Assembly (NCBI RefSeq): GCF_009604455.1
Contig: NZ_WEGL01000002.1
Location: 1,116,001-1,180,000, forward strand
DNA: 64,000 nt
Reading direction: 5' to 3'
DNA from: Streptomyces sp. RB17
GTDB taxonomy: Bacteria; Actinomycetota; Actinomycetes; Streptomycetales; Streptomycetaceae
Shown: one piece after another, positions 16,577-28,495 of the stretch
How the letters are laid out: each line of letters starts with the position of its first letter
How positions within the stretch are numbered: position 1 is the first letter of the stretch
Position numbers and translations under genes: made by a program
The notes under the pieces: generated by a model
Databases searched by the model: none
Seen by the model: the letters and a program-made list of their open reading frames with translations, nothing else
Told to the model about the DNA's origin: nothing

Positions 16577-17143
16577 ATGGGAAGATGGGAGCCGGACGCG
16601 CGCGGACGCCTGGCGAAGGCCGCACTGGAGCTCTACGCAGAGCACGGGTACGAGCAGACCACCGTGGCGGAGATCGCCAAACGGGCCGGGCTCACGGAGC
16701 GGACCTTCTTCCGGCACTACGCCGACAAGCGCGAAGTGCTCTTCGCGGGCGCGGGCGACCTGGAGGCGCTGATCGTGCGGGCGGTCGCCGACGCACCGGA
16801 GGCCTCGGTCCCGCTCGACGCGCTGTCGGCCGGGCTGGACGCGGCCGCCGAGATGTTCGTCGACCGGCGTGAGTTCGCGCGCCGGCGCCACGCCGTGATC
16901 ACGGAGAACCCGGAACTCCAGGAGCGCGAGCTGATCAAACTCGCCTCGATGGCGGCCGCGCTCGCCGCCACCCTGCGTGACCGCGGTGTCGTGGAGCCGA
17001 CCGCGAGCCTGGCCGCCGAGGCGGGGGTCGCCGTTTTCAAGGTCGCCTTCGAGCACTGGATCGCACCGGGCGAGGAACGTACGATGCGGCAGCTGATCCA
17101 GGAGTCACTGGCCGAACTGAAGGCCGTGGCCTCGGGCGCCTAG
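16577..17143 (+). CDS. TetR-family transcriptional regulator
   Basis: Repressor of 188 aa. The N-terminal HTH is clear: LAKAALELYAEHGYEQTTVA followed by EIAKRAGLTERTFFRHYADK. The C-terminal ligand-binding domain is unassigned. TAGGAT (16565-16570) ends 6 nt before the ATG and there is no good Shine-Dalgarno, so the mRNA is likely leaderless. The twin operators in the promoter point to autorepression and control of the divergent epimerase. Confidence 0.92.
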   Translation: MGRWEPDARGRLAKAALELYAEHGYEQTTVAEIAKRAGLTERTFFRHYADKREVLFAGAGDLEALIVRAVADAPEASVPLDALSAGLDAAAEMFVDRREFARRRHAVITENPELQERELIKLASMAAALAATLRDRGVVEPTASLAAEAGVAVFKVAFEHWIAPGEERTMRQLIQESLAELKAVASGA

Positions 17144-17691
17144 GTGGCGCACTGCGGCCGGTGGCGCGCGTCTCCGGTCTTGGTGCGGCCGAACTGCCCG
17201 GTTGCGCAGGGCGGTTCGGCCGCTCGGGTGGGAGGGTTCAGCGGCCGCAGCTGGTGATGCCCGGACTCCGGCGGCAGGCGAAGCCGGCGAAACCGCCGTT
17301 GGTGGTGTCGTCGACGCCGAGCGCTTCGCCGCCGCTCAGCAACCGCCGCTCCTGACGAGTCCGTCGGCGCCGTCCCGGACCGTCTCGCCCGGCCGACGCC
17401 CTGCAGGAGCATGAACCTGCGGCAAGGAGCGCTGGATGCTCAGGCGTCGGGCTTGAAGCGCCAGCGGGCGTCGACGGCTTCATAGGGCCTCGCCGCGCAG
17501 AAGGCCTATGCCGACTACGCCGCCGCGCGCAGCAGGATCCGGTTCCCACGGACCCGGCGCCGCAGCCGCCTGCCGGGCTTCGTCCGGTGCCGCTCCTCGA
17601 CCCGCCGGTCCGCGCGCTGCGGGAAGCGCGGTCCTGAGCGGAGCTGCCATGCGAACTCTCCCTCGGAATGAGGTGCGACGGTGGGCGGTGA
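17144..17691. other. Gene-poor stretch with a possible peptide remnant
   Basis: No solid gene in these 548 bases. On the minus strand, 17238-17345 reads LLSGGEALGVDDTTNGGFAG, then FACRRSPGITSCGR and a stop, ordered enough to be the tail of a lost protein or a small peptide. No start with a ribosome binding site is evident. The stretch 17480-17690 shows only low-complexity Arg/Ala-rich frames. Confidence 0.3.
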
Positions 17692-20028
17692 CTACGGCAG
17701 CCCCCACGCCGGGCCGGGCTCGCTGACGGCGACGGGGGAGATGACGAGGTCGGGCCGGGAACCGGCGTACACGAGCACCTCGCGACCCTTCGGCAGGTCG
17801 ATGGCAAGGGTGCCGCCACCCAGGTCCCGGGCGTGGGCCGGGGTCCCGTCGTCCAGCAGTACGGTGAGGGTCCCGCTGAGACCGTGCCGGAGCCTCAGCG
17901 GCTCGCCCGCCAGACTCCTGACACGGACGAACCGCGTTGCCCCCGCCTTGCGTACGGCGCTGACCAGGAAGGCGCCCTGGGCGCGGAAGTTGTGCAGGGT
18001 CACGTCCTTCCAGGTGGACGGAACGGCCGGGAAGACCCGGACGACGCCGCCCCAGCTCTGGCAGAACATGTCGTGCAGGGACTGGGACGCGGACAGCGGC
18101 GTCTCGATCACCGGACCGGCCTCGGTGTAGTGCGTGTTGGCGCGGCACGGGTATCGGGTGGTGGGGTCGAAGAACTTCCGCAGGTAGCCGATCGCCGTGT
18201 CGCCGTCCCCGGTCATCGCGTAGATCGAGGCGGCGCCGGTGTAGCTGTAGCCCCGGTGGGCTCCGGTCAGCGCGTGCCAGCGGACCACCGACTTCGTGAT
18301 CAGGTCGCGGTTGTCGGGCTGGTCCCAGTTGACGAGGTACAGCGGGTACACCATCAGCAGGTGCGAGTAGTGCCGGTGGGACTGCGCGTACGGGGTGCCG
18401 GCGCCGATCATGAAGCCGTTGTCGTCGACCGGGTACGGCGTGAGCCCGGCCAGCACCTCCTGCCAGCGCGGCTTCAACTCGTCGTCGATGCCGAGCAGTT
18501 GGGCCGATTCGAGGAGGGTCTGGCAGCCCCAGCGGATGAGGGCCAGGTCGTAGTTGGTGTCCTGCGGCGGTACGACGGGATATTCCGGTGAGAGCGTGCT
18601 CGGCAGATGCAGCTTGCCGTCGCTGCCCGGGGTGAGGAAGTGCAGGTAGTAGTTGATCGCCCGGCGCAGCACGGGGTAGATCGTGTCGCGCAGCAGGGAC
18701 GTGTCCATGGAGTGCCGGTAGGACAGCCACACGTTGTGCAGCGCCCAGGTGAGGTCGCCGGTCTCGGCTCCGGTGCCCGGTTCCCCCACCTCGCGGTCGC
18801 AGAACATGTCCGAGCTGCGGCCGATTCCGGAGCTGTCCGAGCGGTAGGCGGGGGGCACGTTCGCGGCGAGCTGTTCCTGGCTCTGGCGCAGCGTGGTGGC
18901 GAGCGAGTCGAGTTCGGGGTGATTGAAGCCCTGGATGAGCCAGTACTCCAACTGCACGTTGAGGTTCCACCAGACCGCAGGCCAGGGGGTGGGCTCCAGC
19001 CACGGCCCGCAGGTGGCCATCACGGGGCCGCCCGCGCGGCTGGCGGAGGCGACCTTGTAGAGCTGGATCCAGTGGAAGCTCTGCAGCCGCTGGTCGGGGA
19101 ACGACACGAAGCTCTTCCGGTAGAACGCGTGCCACCAGCCGGTGTGCCGGCGCCGCAGGACGTCGTACGACGGCGCGCGGCGGAGGTTGCGCAGCGAGTC
19201 GGCCTCGGCGGCGGTGCCGGACGGGAAACTGTGCCCGACGCTGAGCAGGAGGTCGTCGCCCGAGCGGCGGTAGGAGGTCGCGGTCCGGCCGCCGCCGGTC
19301 AGGGGCTGGAGCACCTGCGCGGTGCCGTCGTCGGTGGTCCGGGTGGTCCAGGGCGGGTTGGCGGTGTAGCCGGCGGGCGGGGCCTCCTGGATCTTCCGGG
19401 GGCTGACGGCCTCCTCGGGATGGAACGTCCAGGTGACCTTCTCGCCACCGCTCGCTGTCACCCGGAGTGCCAAGACTTCGTCGTGGATGAGGGCGGAGAG
19501 GGTGAGGGTGCCGGCGGTGGTGGTGACGGTGCCGGTGAGTTCGGCGTCCCACAGGCTCAGCCGCCAGTCGACGGCGGTGATGGTGCCCACCGGATCGAGG
19601 GTGAGATGCCCGACCGGCAGCCGGCAGGTGCCCCAGCCGCTGCCGAACTCCGGGCGATGGTCCTGGACCCGGCCGTGCTGGACGGTGAAGCGGATCCGGT
19701 TCGCGCCCGGCTCCTGGTAGACCATGCTGCCGAGCAGCCCGTCCCCGAGGAACGGGCCCTCGTACCAGAGCGTCGGCAGCCTGGTCCACAACAGGTCCTG
19801 GCCGCGCAGGAACTCCTGCCACGCGCTGTCGGAGGTCATGGTGTCGCGGAGTCTCCACGGCCGGCCGGCGCCTTCGTCCGCCGCTCCGGCGCCACCGGAC
19901 GGCCCCGTCCGTTCGGACTGTGCGGCGCGGGCCGTACCGGGCAGCGCCGCCACCGCAGCCCCGCCCAGCGCGGTGCCGAGTACGGATCTGCGGGGAACCG
20001 GCGGGCGTTTCTCCGGCTGCGAGGTCAT
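17692..20028 (-). CDS. Secreted GH95-like glycoside hydrolase (Tat substrate)
   Basis: Protein of 778 aa. The N-terminus is a Tat signal: PRRSVLGTALGGAAVAALPG followed by TARA. The middle and C-terminal parts resemble GH95-type enzymes and related (alpha/alpha)6-barrel hydrolases (WWNLNVQLEYWLIQGFNHPE, NYDLALIRWGCQTLLESAQL, SHRHYSHLLMVYPLYLVNWD). GH95 members are mostly alpha-L-fucosidases or L-galactosidases; the substrate is inferred. The ATG at 20028 has TGGAGGG about 5 nt upstream. Two copies of ACATCGGRTGTATG precede the gene, so a sugar-responsive repressor probably controls it. Confidence 0.85.
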   Translation of the reverse strand: MTSQPEKRPPVPRRSVLGTALGGAAVAALPGTARAAQSERTGPSGGAGAADEGAGRPWRLRDTMTSDSAWQEFLRGQDLLWTRLPTLWYEGPFLGDGLLGSMVYQEPGANRIRFTVQHGRVQDHRPEFGSGWGTCRLPVGHLTLDPVGTITAVDWRLSLWDAELTGTVTTTAGTLTLSALIHDEVLALRVTASGGEKVTWTFHPEEAVSPRKIQEAPPAGYTANPPWTTRTTDDGTAQVLQPLTGGGRTATSYRRSGDDLLLSVGHSFPSGTAAEADSLRNLRRAPSYDVLRRRHTGWWHAFYRKSFVSFPDQRLQSFHWIQLYKVASASRAGGPVMATCGPWLEPTPWPAVWWNLNVQLEYWLIQGFNHPELDSLATTLRQSQEQLAANVPPAYRSDSSGIGRSSDMFCDREVGEPGTGAETGDLTWALHNVWLSYRHSMDTSLLRDTIYPVLRRAINYYLHFLTPGSDGKLHLPSTLSPEYPVVPPQDTNYDLALIRWGCQTLLESAQLLGIDDELKPRWQEVLAGLTPYPVDDNGFMIGAGTPYAQSHRHYSHLLMVYPLYLVNWDQPDNRDLITKSVVRWHALTGAHRGYSYTGAASIYAMTGDGDTAIGYLRKFFDPTTRYPCRANTHYTEAGPVIETPLSASQSLHDMFCQSWGGVVRVFPAVPSTWKDVTLHNFRAQGAFLVSAVRKAGATRFVRVRSLAGEPLRLRHGLSGTLTVLLDDGTPAHARDLGGGTLAIDLPKGREVLVYAGSRPDLVISPVAVSEPGPAWGLP

Positions 20029-20059
20029 CGTCGCCCTCCAAACCTGACGGTCCATCGAA

Positions 20060-20073
20060 ACATCGGGTGTATG
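20060..20073. promoter_or_regulatory. Operator-like repeat, proximal copy
   Basis: ACATCGGGTGTATG, 32 nt upstream of the GH95 gene start. It matches the distal copy at 13 of 14 positions and is an imperfect ACATC-G-GATGT palindrome. Confidence 0.6.
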
Positions 20074-20133
20074 GGGGACCGTAGGGACGACTCGGACGGG
20101 TGTCAATGTATTCGGCAGTGGCCTCTGCATGAC

Positions 20134-20147
20134 ACATCGGATGTATG
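20134..20147. promoter_or_regulatory. Operator-like repeat, distal copy
   Basis: ACATCGGATGTATG contains the perfect 11-bp palindrome ACATC-G-GATGT. It repeats the proximal copy 74 bp away, about seven helical turns, which would suit looping or cooperative binding upstream of the GH95 gene. The remaining bases to the penicillin-binding protein gene show only that gene's promoter. Confidence 0.6.
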
Positions 20148-20337
20148 GCGCGGTGCTTGGTGGTTGGTTGTGGTTGTGTTGTCAGGTCGCCTGGGCATCA
20201 CCCCAACCCGGTCGCGAAGACGGCCAGAACGACGGGCGGCATCGCTCCGGGGGAGCGCTGCAGTCGGTTTGACAGTCCGATAACGATCCGCGGAAGATCC
20301 GCACACCATTTCATGGAACATACATACGATCCTGTGC

Positions 20338-21996
20338 ATGAACAGAGCTGTGAAGATCGGCCTCGCCGGTACCTGCACCGCGCTGCTCGCCCTGGGGGGA
20401 ATCGGTACGTACAACATCCTGCACGGCCTGGCCTCGGGCTCGAAGGGTGACGGAGACTCCCAGGACGCGCGCGCTTTCGACCCGTCGGCGCTGTCCAGCA
20501 CGCCCCCCTCGGACGCCGAGGCGGTGAAGCGGGCCCGCGCGTTCCTGGACAGTTGGTCCCAGAAGCACCTGGACGGCGCGGCAGGCGTCACCGACGTACC
20601 CGGTACGGCCTCGCAGGCGTTGCGGGACTACGCCGACGGACTGCACCTGAAGAAGCTGTCGTTCGGTCACATCGTCTCGGCGGGCCCGTCCTCGGTGACG
20701 CCGGGTGCCACCAAGGTCACCTTCGACGTGACCGCTCAGGTGGCGGGTGGCACCTGGAGCTACCCGAGCGCGGTGGCCGTGCTGAAGAGCACCAACGGTC
20801 ACTCGGCGGTCCACTGGAACGACTCGGTGCTCTATCCGGGCCTGAGTGAGGGCCAGTCGCTGACCGCGGGCAAGCTGCCGGCCGGCGCGGGCGGCACGAA
20901 GGTCGTGGCGAGCGACGGCAAGACCGATCTGTCCGGCTTCGCGTCGCTGCGGGACATCGCCGGCACGATCGGCAAGAACGCGAAGCCCACGGGTGGCATG
21001 CCCGGAACGGGCGTGGCCGTCGTCGACGGCAGCGGCGCCGGCGTGAAGACGCTGAAGGTCTTCTCCAAGGGCCGCCCGGCGGTCGTCCGGACGACCATCG
21101 ACGCCGGCCTCCAGGCGGTGGCCGAGCGGGCCGTGAACGATGACCACCTCCAGCAGAAGCCCGCCGGTACTGTGGCGCTGGACTGGCGCAACGGCCACAT
21201 CCTGGCGATCGCGCACTCGGGCGACGACGGCGACATCGCCATCAACGGCATCAAGTCCCCCGGCTCCACGATGAAGATCATCACCTCGGCGGCCCTCTTC
21301 GACAAGGCGGGCCTCAACCCGAGCAGCCCGGCGTCGTGCCAGGACGAGCAGATGGCCAACAGCCAGTCGTTCCACAACGACTCCGGCGTGCGGCCCAACC
21401 CGGGCTCCTCCCTCGCCCAGGCGTTCACCGTGTCCTGCAACACCTCCTTCATCAAGGACGGTTTCCGCTACCTGGTGCAGGGCGGAGACGCCTCCGCCCT
21501 GCACGACGAGGCGGTGAACGTCTTCGGCATGGGCAGCTGGTCGATCGGCGGGGGAGTCGCCACCACCGACCCGAGCATCCCGCCGGACGTCCAGGGCGGC
21601 GACCAGGCGGCCCAGTTCATCGGCCAGGGCAAGGTCACGGCCACGCCCCTGTTCATGGCCTCCGTGGCGGCCACCGTCCGGGGGGCCGGCTTCGAGCAGC
21701 CGGTCATCCTGCCGGGACAGCACCAGGAGACGGCGCCCCGGCCCATCTCCGCCCGCACGGCCGGATATCTGCAGTCGATGATGCGCAACGTGGCCACCAG
21801 CGGTACGGCGGCGCCGCGCCTGGGCGGACTGGTGGGTGTCGGCGCCAAGACCGGCACCGCGGAGGAAGGCGACCACACCAATGGCTGGCTGACCGCCTAC
21901 AACTCCCGCATCTCGGTCGCGGCGCTCGTCGAGGGCGGCAGGTCGGGCGTGGACTCCGCGGGGTATGTCGTACGGCGGCTGCTGACCGGCAGCTGA
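20338..21996 (+). CDS. Penicillin-binding protein with MecA-type N-terminal domain
   Basis: Membrane-anchored peptidoglycan DD-transpeptidase-like protein of 552 aa. One N-terminal membrane helix (IGLAGTCTALLALGGIGTYN) is followed by an NTF2-like MecA_N domain (about 55-165) and a transpeptidase domain. All three active-site motifs are present: S310-T-M-K313 (SPGSTMKI), S366-C-N368 and K502-T-G. It could cross-link peptidoglycan or lower beta-lactam sensitivity; no beta-lactam cluster is nearby. There is no Shine-Dalgarno; TACGAT (20325-20330) is 7 nt before the ATG, suggesting a leaderless mRNA. Confidence 0.93.
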   Translation: MNRAVKIGLAGTCTALLALGGIGTYNILHGLASGSKGDGDSQDARAFDPSALSSTPPSDAEAVKRARAFLDSWSQKHLDGAAGVTDVPGTASQALRDYADGLHLKKLSFGHIVSAGPSSVTPGATKVTFDVTAQVAGGTWSYPSAVAVLKSTNGHSAVHWNDSVLYPGLSEGQSLTAGKLPAGAGGTKVVASDGKTDLSGFASLRDIAGTIGKNAKPTGGMPGTGVAVVDGSGAGVKTLKVFSKGRPAVVRTTIDAGLQAVAERAVNDDHLQQKPAGTVALDWRNGHILAIAHSGDDGDIAINGIKSPGSTMKIITSAALFDKAGLNPSSPASCQDEQMANSQSFHNDSGVRPNPGSSLAQAFTVSCNTSFIKDGFRYLVQGGDASALHDEAVNVFGMGSWSIGGGVATTDPSIPPDVQGGDQAAQFIGQGKVTATPLFMASVAATVRGAGFEQPVILPGQHQETAPRPISARTAGYLQSMMRNVATSGTAAPRLGGLVGVGAKTGTAEEGDHTNGWLTAYNSRISVAALVEGGRSGVDSAGYVVRRLLTGS

Positions 21997-22050
21997 ACAC
22001 CGACGCCGCTGCGGCGGCCGGCGGGCGGTTGCGTCCCGCCGGTCGCTCAC

Positions 22051-25612
<3,562 letters not shown>

Positions 25613-25641
25613 CCCGCTCACCGGCCGCACGCCCTTGGGCA

Positions 25642-25676
25642 GCGGGCCCCGTCGGTACACCTCCGGCGGGGCCCGC
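25642..25676 (+). terminator. Terminator hairpin of argG
   Basis: GCGGGCCCCG at 25642-25651 pairs perfectly with CGGGGCCCGC at 25667-25676 around a 15-nt loop, 30 nt after the argG stop. No U-tract follows. Confidence 0.6.
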
Positions 25677-25709
25677 CGTCGTACCCGGACCGTCCGAGTC
25701 CCTGGGCGC

Positions 25710-26205
25710 ATGGGTGTCGACGAGCGCGCTGAGGCGGAGCCGGCCGTGGAGCCGGTCACCGCAGGGGACTCGGCCTGGCTGCGTGAGCTGTTCACCGCCC
25801 GATGGGGTGGGACCGTCTCGGTGAGCCGGGGGGGCCGACCGCCCTGCCGGGGTTCGTGGCGAGGGTGCACGGGGAGCCGGTCGGAGTGGTGACCTACCGC
25901 ACGGACGGGGCGGCGTGCGAAATCGTCACGCTCGACTCCGTGCGGCAGGGAGTCGGCGCGGGAACCGCGCTCGTCGACGCCGTGGTGCGAGCGGCGCGTA
26001 CCGCGGGTTCCGGGCGGCTCTGGCCGGTGACCACGAACGACACCGTACGGGCCCTGCGGTGCTACCAGCGCTACGGCGTCGACCTCGTCGCCGTCCACCG
26101 GGACGCCGTGGCCCGGTCACGAGCGCTGTAACCGACCATCCCGCGGCTCGGGACGGACGGCATCCCGATCCGCCACGAGCTCGAACTCGAACTCCGCCTC
26201 TCCTC
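25710..26205 (+). pseudogene. GNAT acetyltransferase with frameshift and premature stop
   Basis: The first frame reads MGVDERAEAEPAVEPVTAGD and SAWLRELFTARWGGTVSVSRGG. At a run of seven G (25828-25834) the frame must shift; one extra G would give VSRGGPTALPGFVARVHGEP and GVVTYRTDGAACEIVTLDSV. The acetyl-CoA loop is RQGVGAGTAL. An in-frame TAA at 26129-26131 then interrupts a tail (PTIPRLGTDGIPIRHELELE) that resembles the usual end of such proteins. Two lesions argue for a real pseudogene, although the homopolymer could also be a sequencing error or a phase-variable tract. Confidence 0.7.
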
Positions 26206-26251
26206 CGTCGACCCCGACAGCGTTTCCCGAGCCTCTCGTACCCTGTGTCCC

Positions 26252-27208
26252 GTGCCGTCCCCCCGTCTGCAACGCGTCGCCGTCCTGGTTCTCGAAGGCG
26301 CCAAACCGCTCGATGTCGGGATCCCCGCGCAGGTGTTCACGACCCGGGCGAGCATGCCGTACGAGGTCCGGGTGTGCGGGGCGCAGCCAGGGCTCGTGGC
26401 GGGCGGTGACGGGCTGTCGTACCACGTCGCCCATGGGCTCGACGCGCTCGCGTGGGCGGACATCGTCTTCATCCCCGGATACCGGTTTCCGGACCGCGAG
26501 GATCCGCCCCGGTCCGTCGTCGACGCGCTCCTCGCCGCCCACGCCCGCGGCACCCGGCTCGCCGCCATCTCCACGGGGGCCTTCGCGCTCGCGGCCACGG
26601 GACTGCTCGACGGCAAGCGGGCGACGACGCACTGGCACTACGCGCGGGCCCTCGCCGCGAAGCACCCACTGGTCCGGGTCGACGAGAACGTGCTCTTCGT
26701 CGACGAGGGCAGTGTGCTGACGTCGGCCGGCGCCGCCTCCGGCATCGACCTGTGCCTCCACATCCTGCGCAAGGACCTCGGGGTCGCCGTGTCCAACCAT
26801 GCGGCGCGGCGCCTGGTCGCCGCCCCCTACCGCAGCGGAGGCCAGGCACAGTACGTGCCGCGCAGCGTGCCCGAACCGCTCGGTGAACGATTCGCCGCGA
26901 CCCGCGAGTGGGCGCTGCACCGCCTCGGCGAGCCCCTCACCCTCACGGTGCTCGCCCGGCACGCCGCAGTCTCGCCCCGCACGCTCTCCCGGCGCTTCGT
27001 CGAGGACACCGGATACACGCCCATGCAGTGGGTCATGCGGGCCCGCATCGACCTGGCCCGGGAGCTGCTCGAACGCTCCGAGCGCAGCATCGAGCAGATC
27101 GCCGCCGACGTCGGCCTCGGCACCGGCACGAATCTGCGGACCCACTTCCAGCAGATCCTCGGCACCACCCCGAGCGAATACCGGCGCACCTTCACCCAGG
27201 GCGAATAG
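26252..27208 (+). CDS. GlxA-type regulator (DJ-1/PfpI plus AraC HTH)
   Basis: Transcription factor of 318 aa. Residues 8-175 form a DJ-1/PfpI-like domain (VAVLVLEGAKPLDVGIPAQV, ADIVFIPGY). At the nucleophile elbow the sequence is AISTGAFALAATGLL, with Thr where DJ-1 enzymes have the nucleophilic Cys, as usual in these sensors. Residues about 215-315 form an AraC DNA-binding domain with two HTH motifs (TLTVLARHAAVSPRTLSRRF and SIEQIAADVGLGTGTNLRTH). The effector is unknown. The GTG start follows TACCCT (26239-26244) by 7 nt with no Shine-Dalgarno. Confidence 0.92.
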   Translation: MPSPRLQRVAVLVLEGAKPLDVGIPAQVFTTRASMPYEVRVCGAQPGLVAGGDGLSYHVAHGLDALAWADIVFIPGYRFPDREDPPRSVVDALLAAHARGTRLAAISTGAFALAATGLLDGKRATTHWHYARALAAKHPLVRVDENVLFVDEGSVLTSAGAASGIDLCLHILRKDLGVAVSNHAARRLVAAPYRSGGQAQYVPRSVPEPLGERFAATREWALHRLGEPLTLTVLARHAAVSPRTLSRRFVEDTGYTPMQWVMRARIDLARELLERSERSIEQIAADVGLGTGTNLRTHFQQILGTTPSEYRRTFTQGE

Positions 27209-27319
27209 CCCGGGCGCCTGGCGCGATCCTTGCGAACCATGGCGCTCCGGACACTGCCCCGCGCGGACGCGGCACGCGACGCTGGTCGGGAACCGAGGGG
27301 AACCGAAGGGACACCACCC

Positions 27320-28318
27320 ATGACGCGCATCGCCATCAACGGATTCGGCCGCATCGGACGCAACGTACTGCGCGCTCTGCTCGAACGCGGCAGCGCCCTC
27401 GACGTCGTCGCGGTGAACGACCTGACCGAGCCCGCCACCCTCGCACGGCTGCTCGCCTACGACACCACGGCAGGCCGGCTCGGCCGCCCCGTGACCGTCG
27501 ACGGGGACGTCCTCGTGGTCGACGGCCGGCGCATCACCGTCCTCGCCGAACGCGACCCGTCCCAGCTGCCGTGGGCCGACCTCGGTGTGGACATCGTCCT
27601 GGAGGCGACCGGCCGCTTCACCTCGGCGAAGGCCGCCCGCGCACACCTCGACGCCGGCGCGCGGAAGGTGCTGGTGAGCGCGCCGTCCGACGGCGCCGAC
27701 GTCACGCTCGCGTACGGGGTCAACACCGGCGCGTACGAGCCGGACCTGCACGCGATCGTCTCCAACGCCTCCTGCACCACCAACGCGCTCGCACCGCTGG
27801 CCGCCGTGCTGGACGAACTCGCCGGGATCGAGCACGGATTCATGACGACCGTGCACGCCTACACGCAGGAGCAGAACCTGCAGGACGGCCCGCACCGCGA
27901 CGCCCGCCGTGCCCGCGCCGCCGCCGTCAACATCGTGCCCACCACGACAGGCGCGGCCAAGGCGATCGGCCTGGTGCTGCCGAACCTCCACGGCAAGTTG
28001 TCGGGCGACTCGATCCGCGTGCCCGTTCCGGTCGGCTCGATCGTCGAACTCAACACGACCGTCGCACGCGACGTGACCCGCGACGACGTCCTGGACGCGT
28101 ACCGCGCCGCGGCCGAGGGCCCGCTCGCCGGCATCCTGGAGTACTCGGACGACCCGCTCGTGTCCTCCGACATCACCGGCAACCCGGCCTCCTCGATCTT
28201 CGACTCGGCCCTGACCCGCGTCGACGGCCGGCACATCAAGGTGGTCGCCTGGTACGACAACGAGTGGGGCTTCTCCCACCGAGTGATCGACACGCTCGAA
28301 CTCCTCGCCGGGCACTGA
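27320..28318 (+). CDS. gap: Glyceraldehyde-3-phosphate dehydrogenase, type I
   Basis: NAD(P)-dependent phosphorylating GAPDH of 332 aa converting glyceraldehyde-3-phosphate to 1,3-bisphosphoglycerate in glycolysis. The Rossmann start INGFGRIGRNVLRALLERG and the active-site SNASCTTNALAPL with Cys152 are intact, as is the C-terminal WYDNEWGFSHRV. The ATG at 27320 is preferred over an upstream in-frame start because AAGGGA lies about 9 nt before it and the Rossmann strand begins here. It is probably one of several paralogues, as it stands alone without pgk and tpi. Confidence 0.96.
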   Translation: MTRIAINGFGRIGRNVLRALLERGSALDVVAVNDLTEPATLARLLAYDTTAGRLGRPVTVDGDVLVVDGRRITVLAERDPSQLPWADLGVDIVLEATGRFTSAKAARAHLDAGARKVLVSAPSDGADVTLAYGVNTGAYEPDLHAIVSNASCTTNALAPLAAVLDELAGIEHGFMTTVHAYTQEQNLQDGPHRDARRARAAAVNIVPTTTGAAKAIGLVLPNLHGKLSGDSIRVPVPVGSIVELNTTVARDVTRDDVLDAYRAAAEGPLAGILEYSDDPLVSSDITGNPASSIFDSALTRVDGRHIKVVAWYDNEWGFSHRVIDTLELLAGH

Positions 28319-28325
28319 CCGGAGG

Positions 28326-28355
28326 CCGGGAGCGGACCGTGCCGTCCGCTCCCGG
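28326..28355 (+). terminator. Terminator hairpin of gap
   Basis: CCGGGAGCGGAC at 28326-28337 pairs perfectly with GTCCGCTCCCGG at 28344-28355 around a 6-nt loop, 8 nt after the gap stop codon. Confidence 0.7.
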
Positions 28356-28495
28356 TGCCCCATCTCGTGCGAGAAGGACAAGGTCTGCGGCTTGGAGTGG
28401 TGGCAGCACCCTGGACCGTCGTAGGGAAAGCCCCCCATCCGGTCCGGTGACTGACCGGCTGTTCCGGCCGAACGGGCACGCCCAGACTCGACGGT

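Noticed and set aside
20302..20338. GGAAC upstream of the penicillin-binding protein as a SigE-type -35
   Set aside because: GGAAC is present at 20315-20319, but no matching -10 at the right spacing was found; TACGAT directly before the ATG explains the start better.
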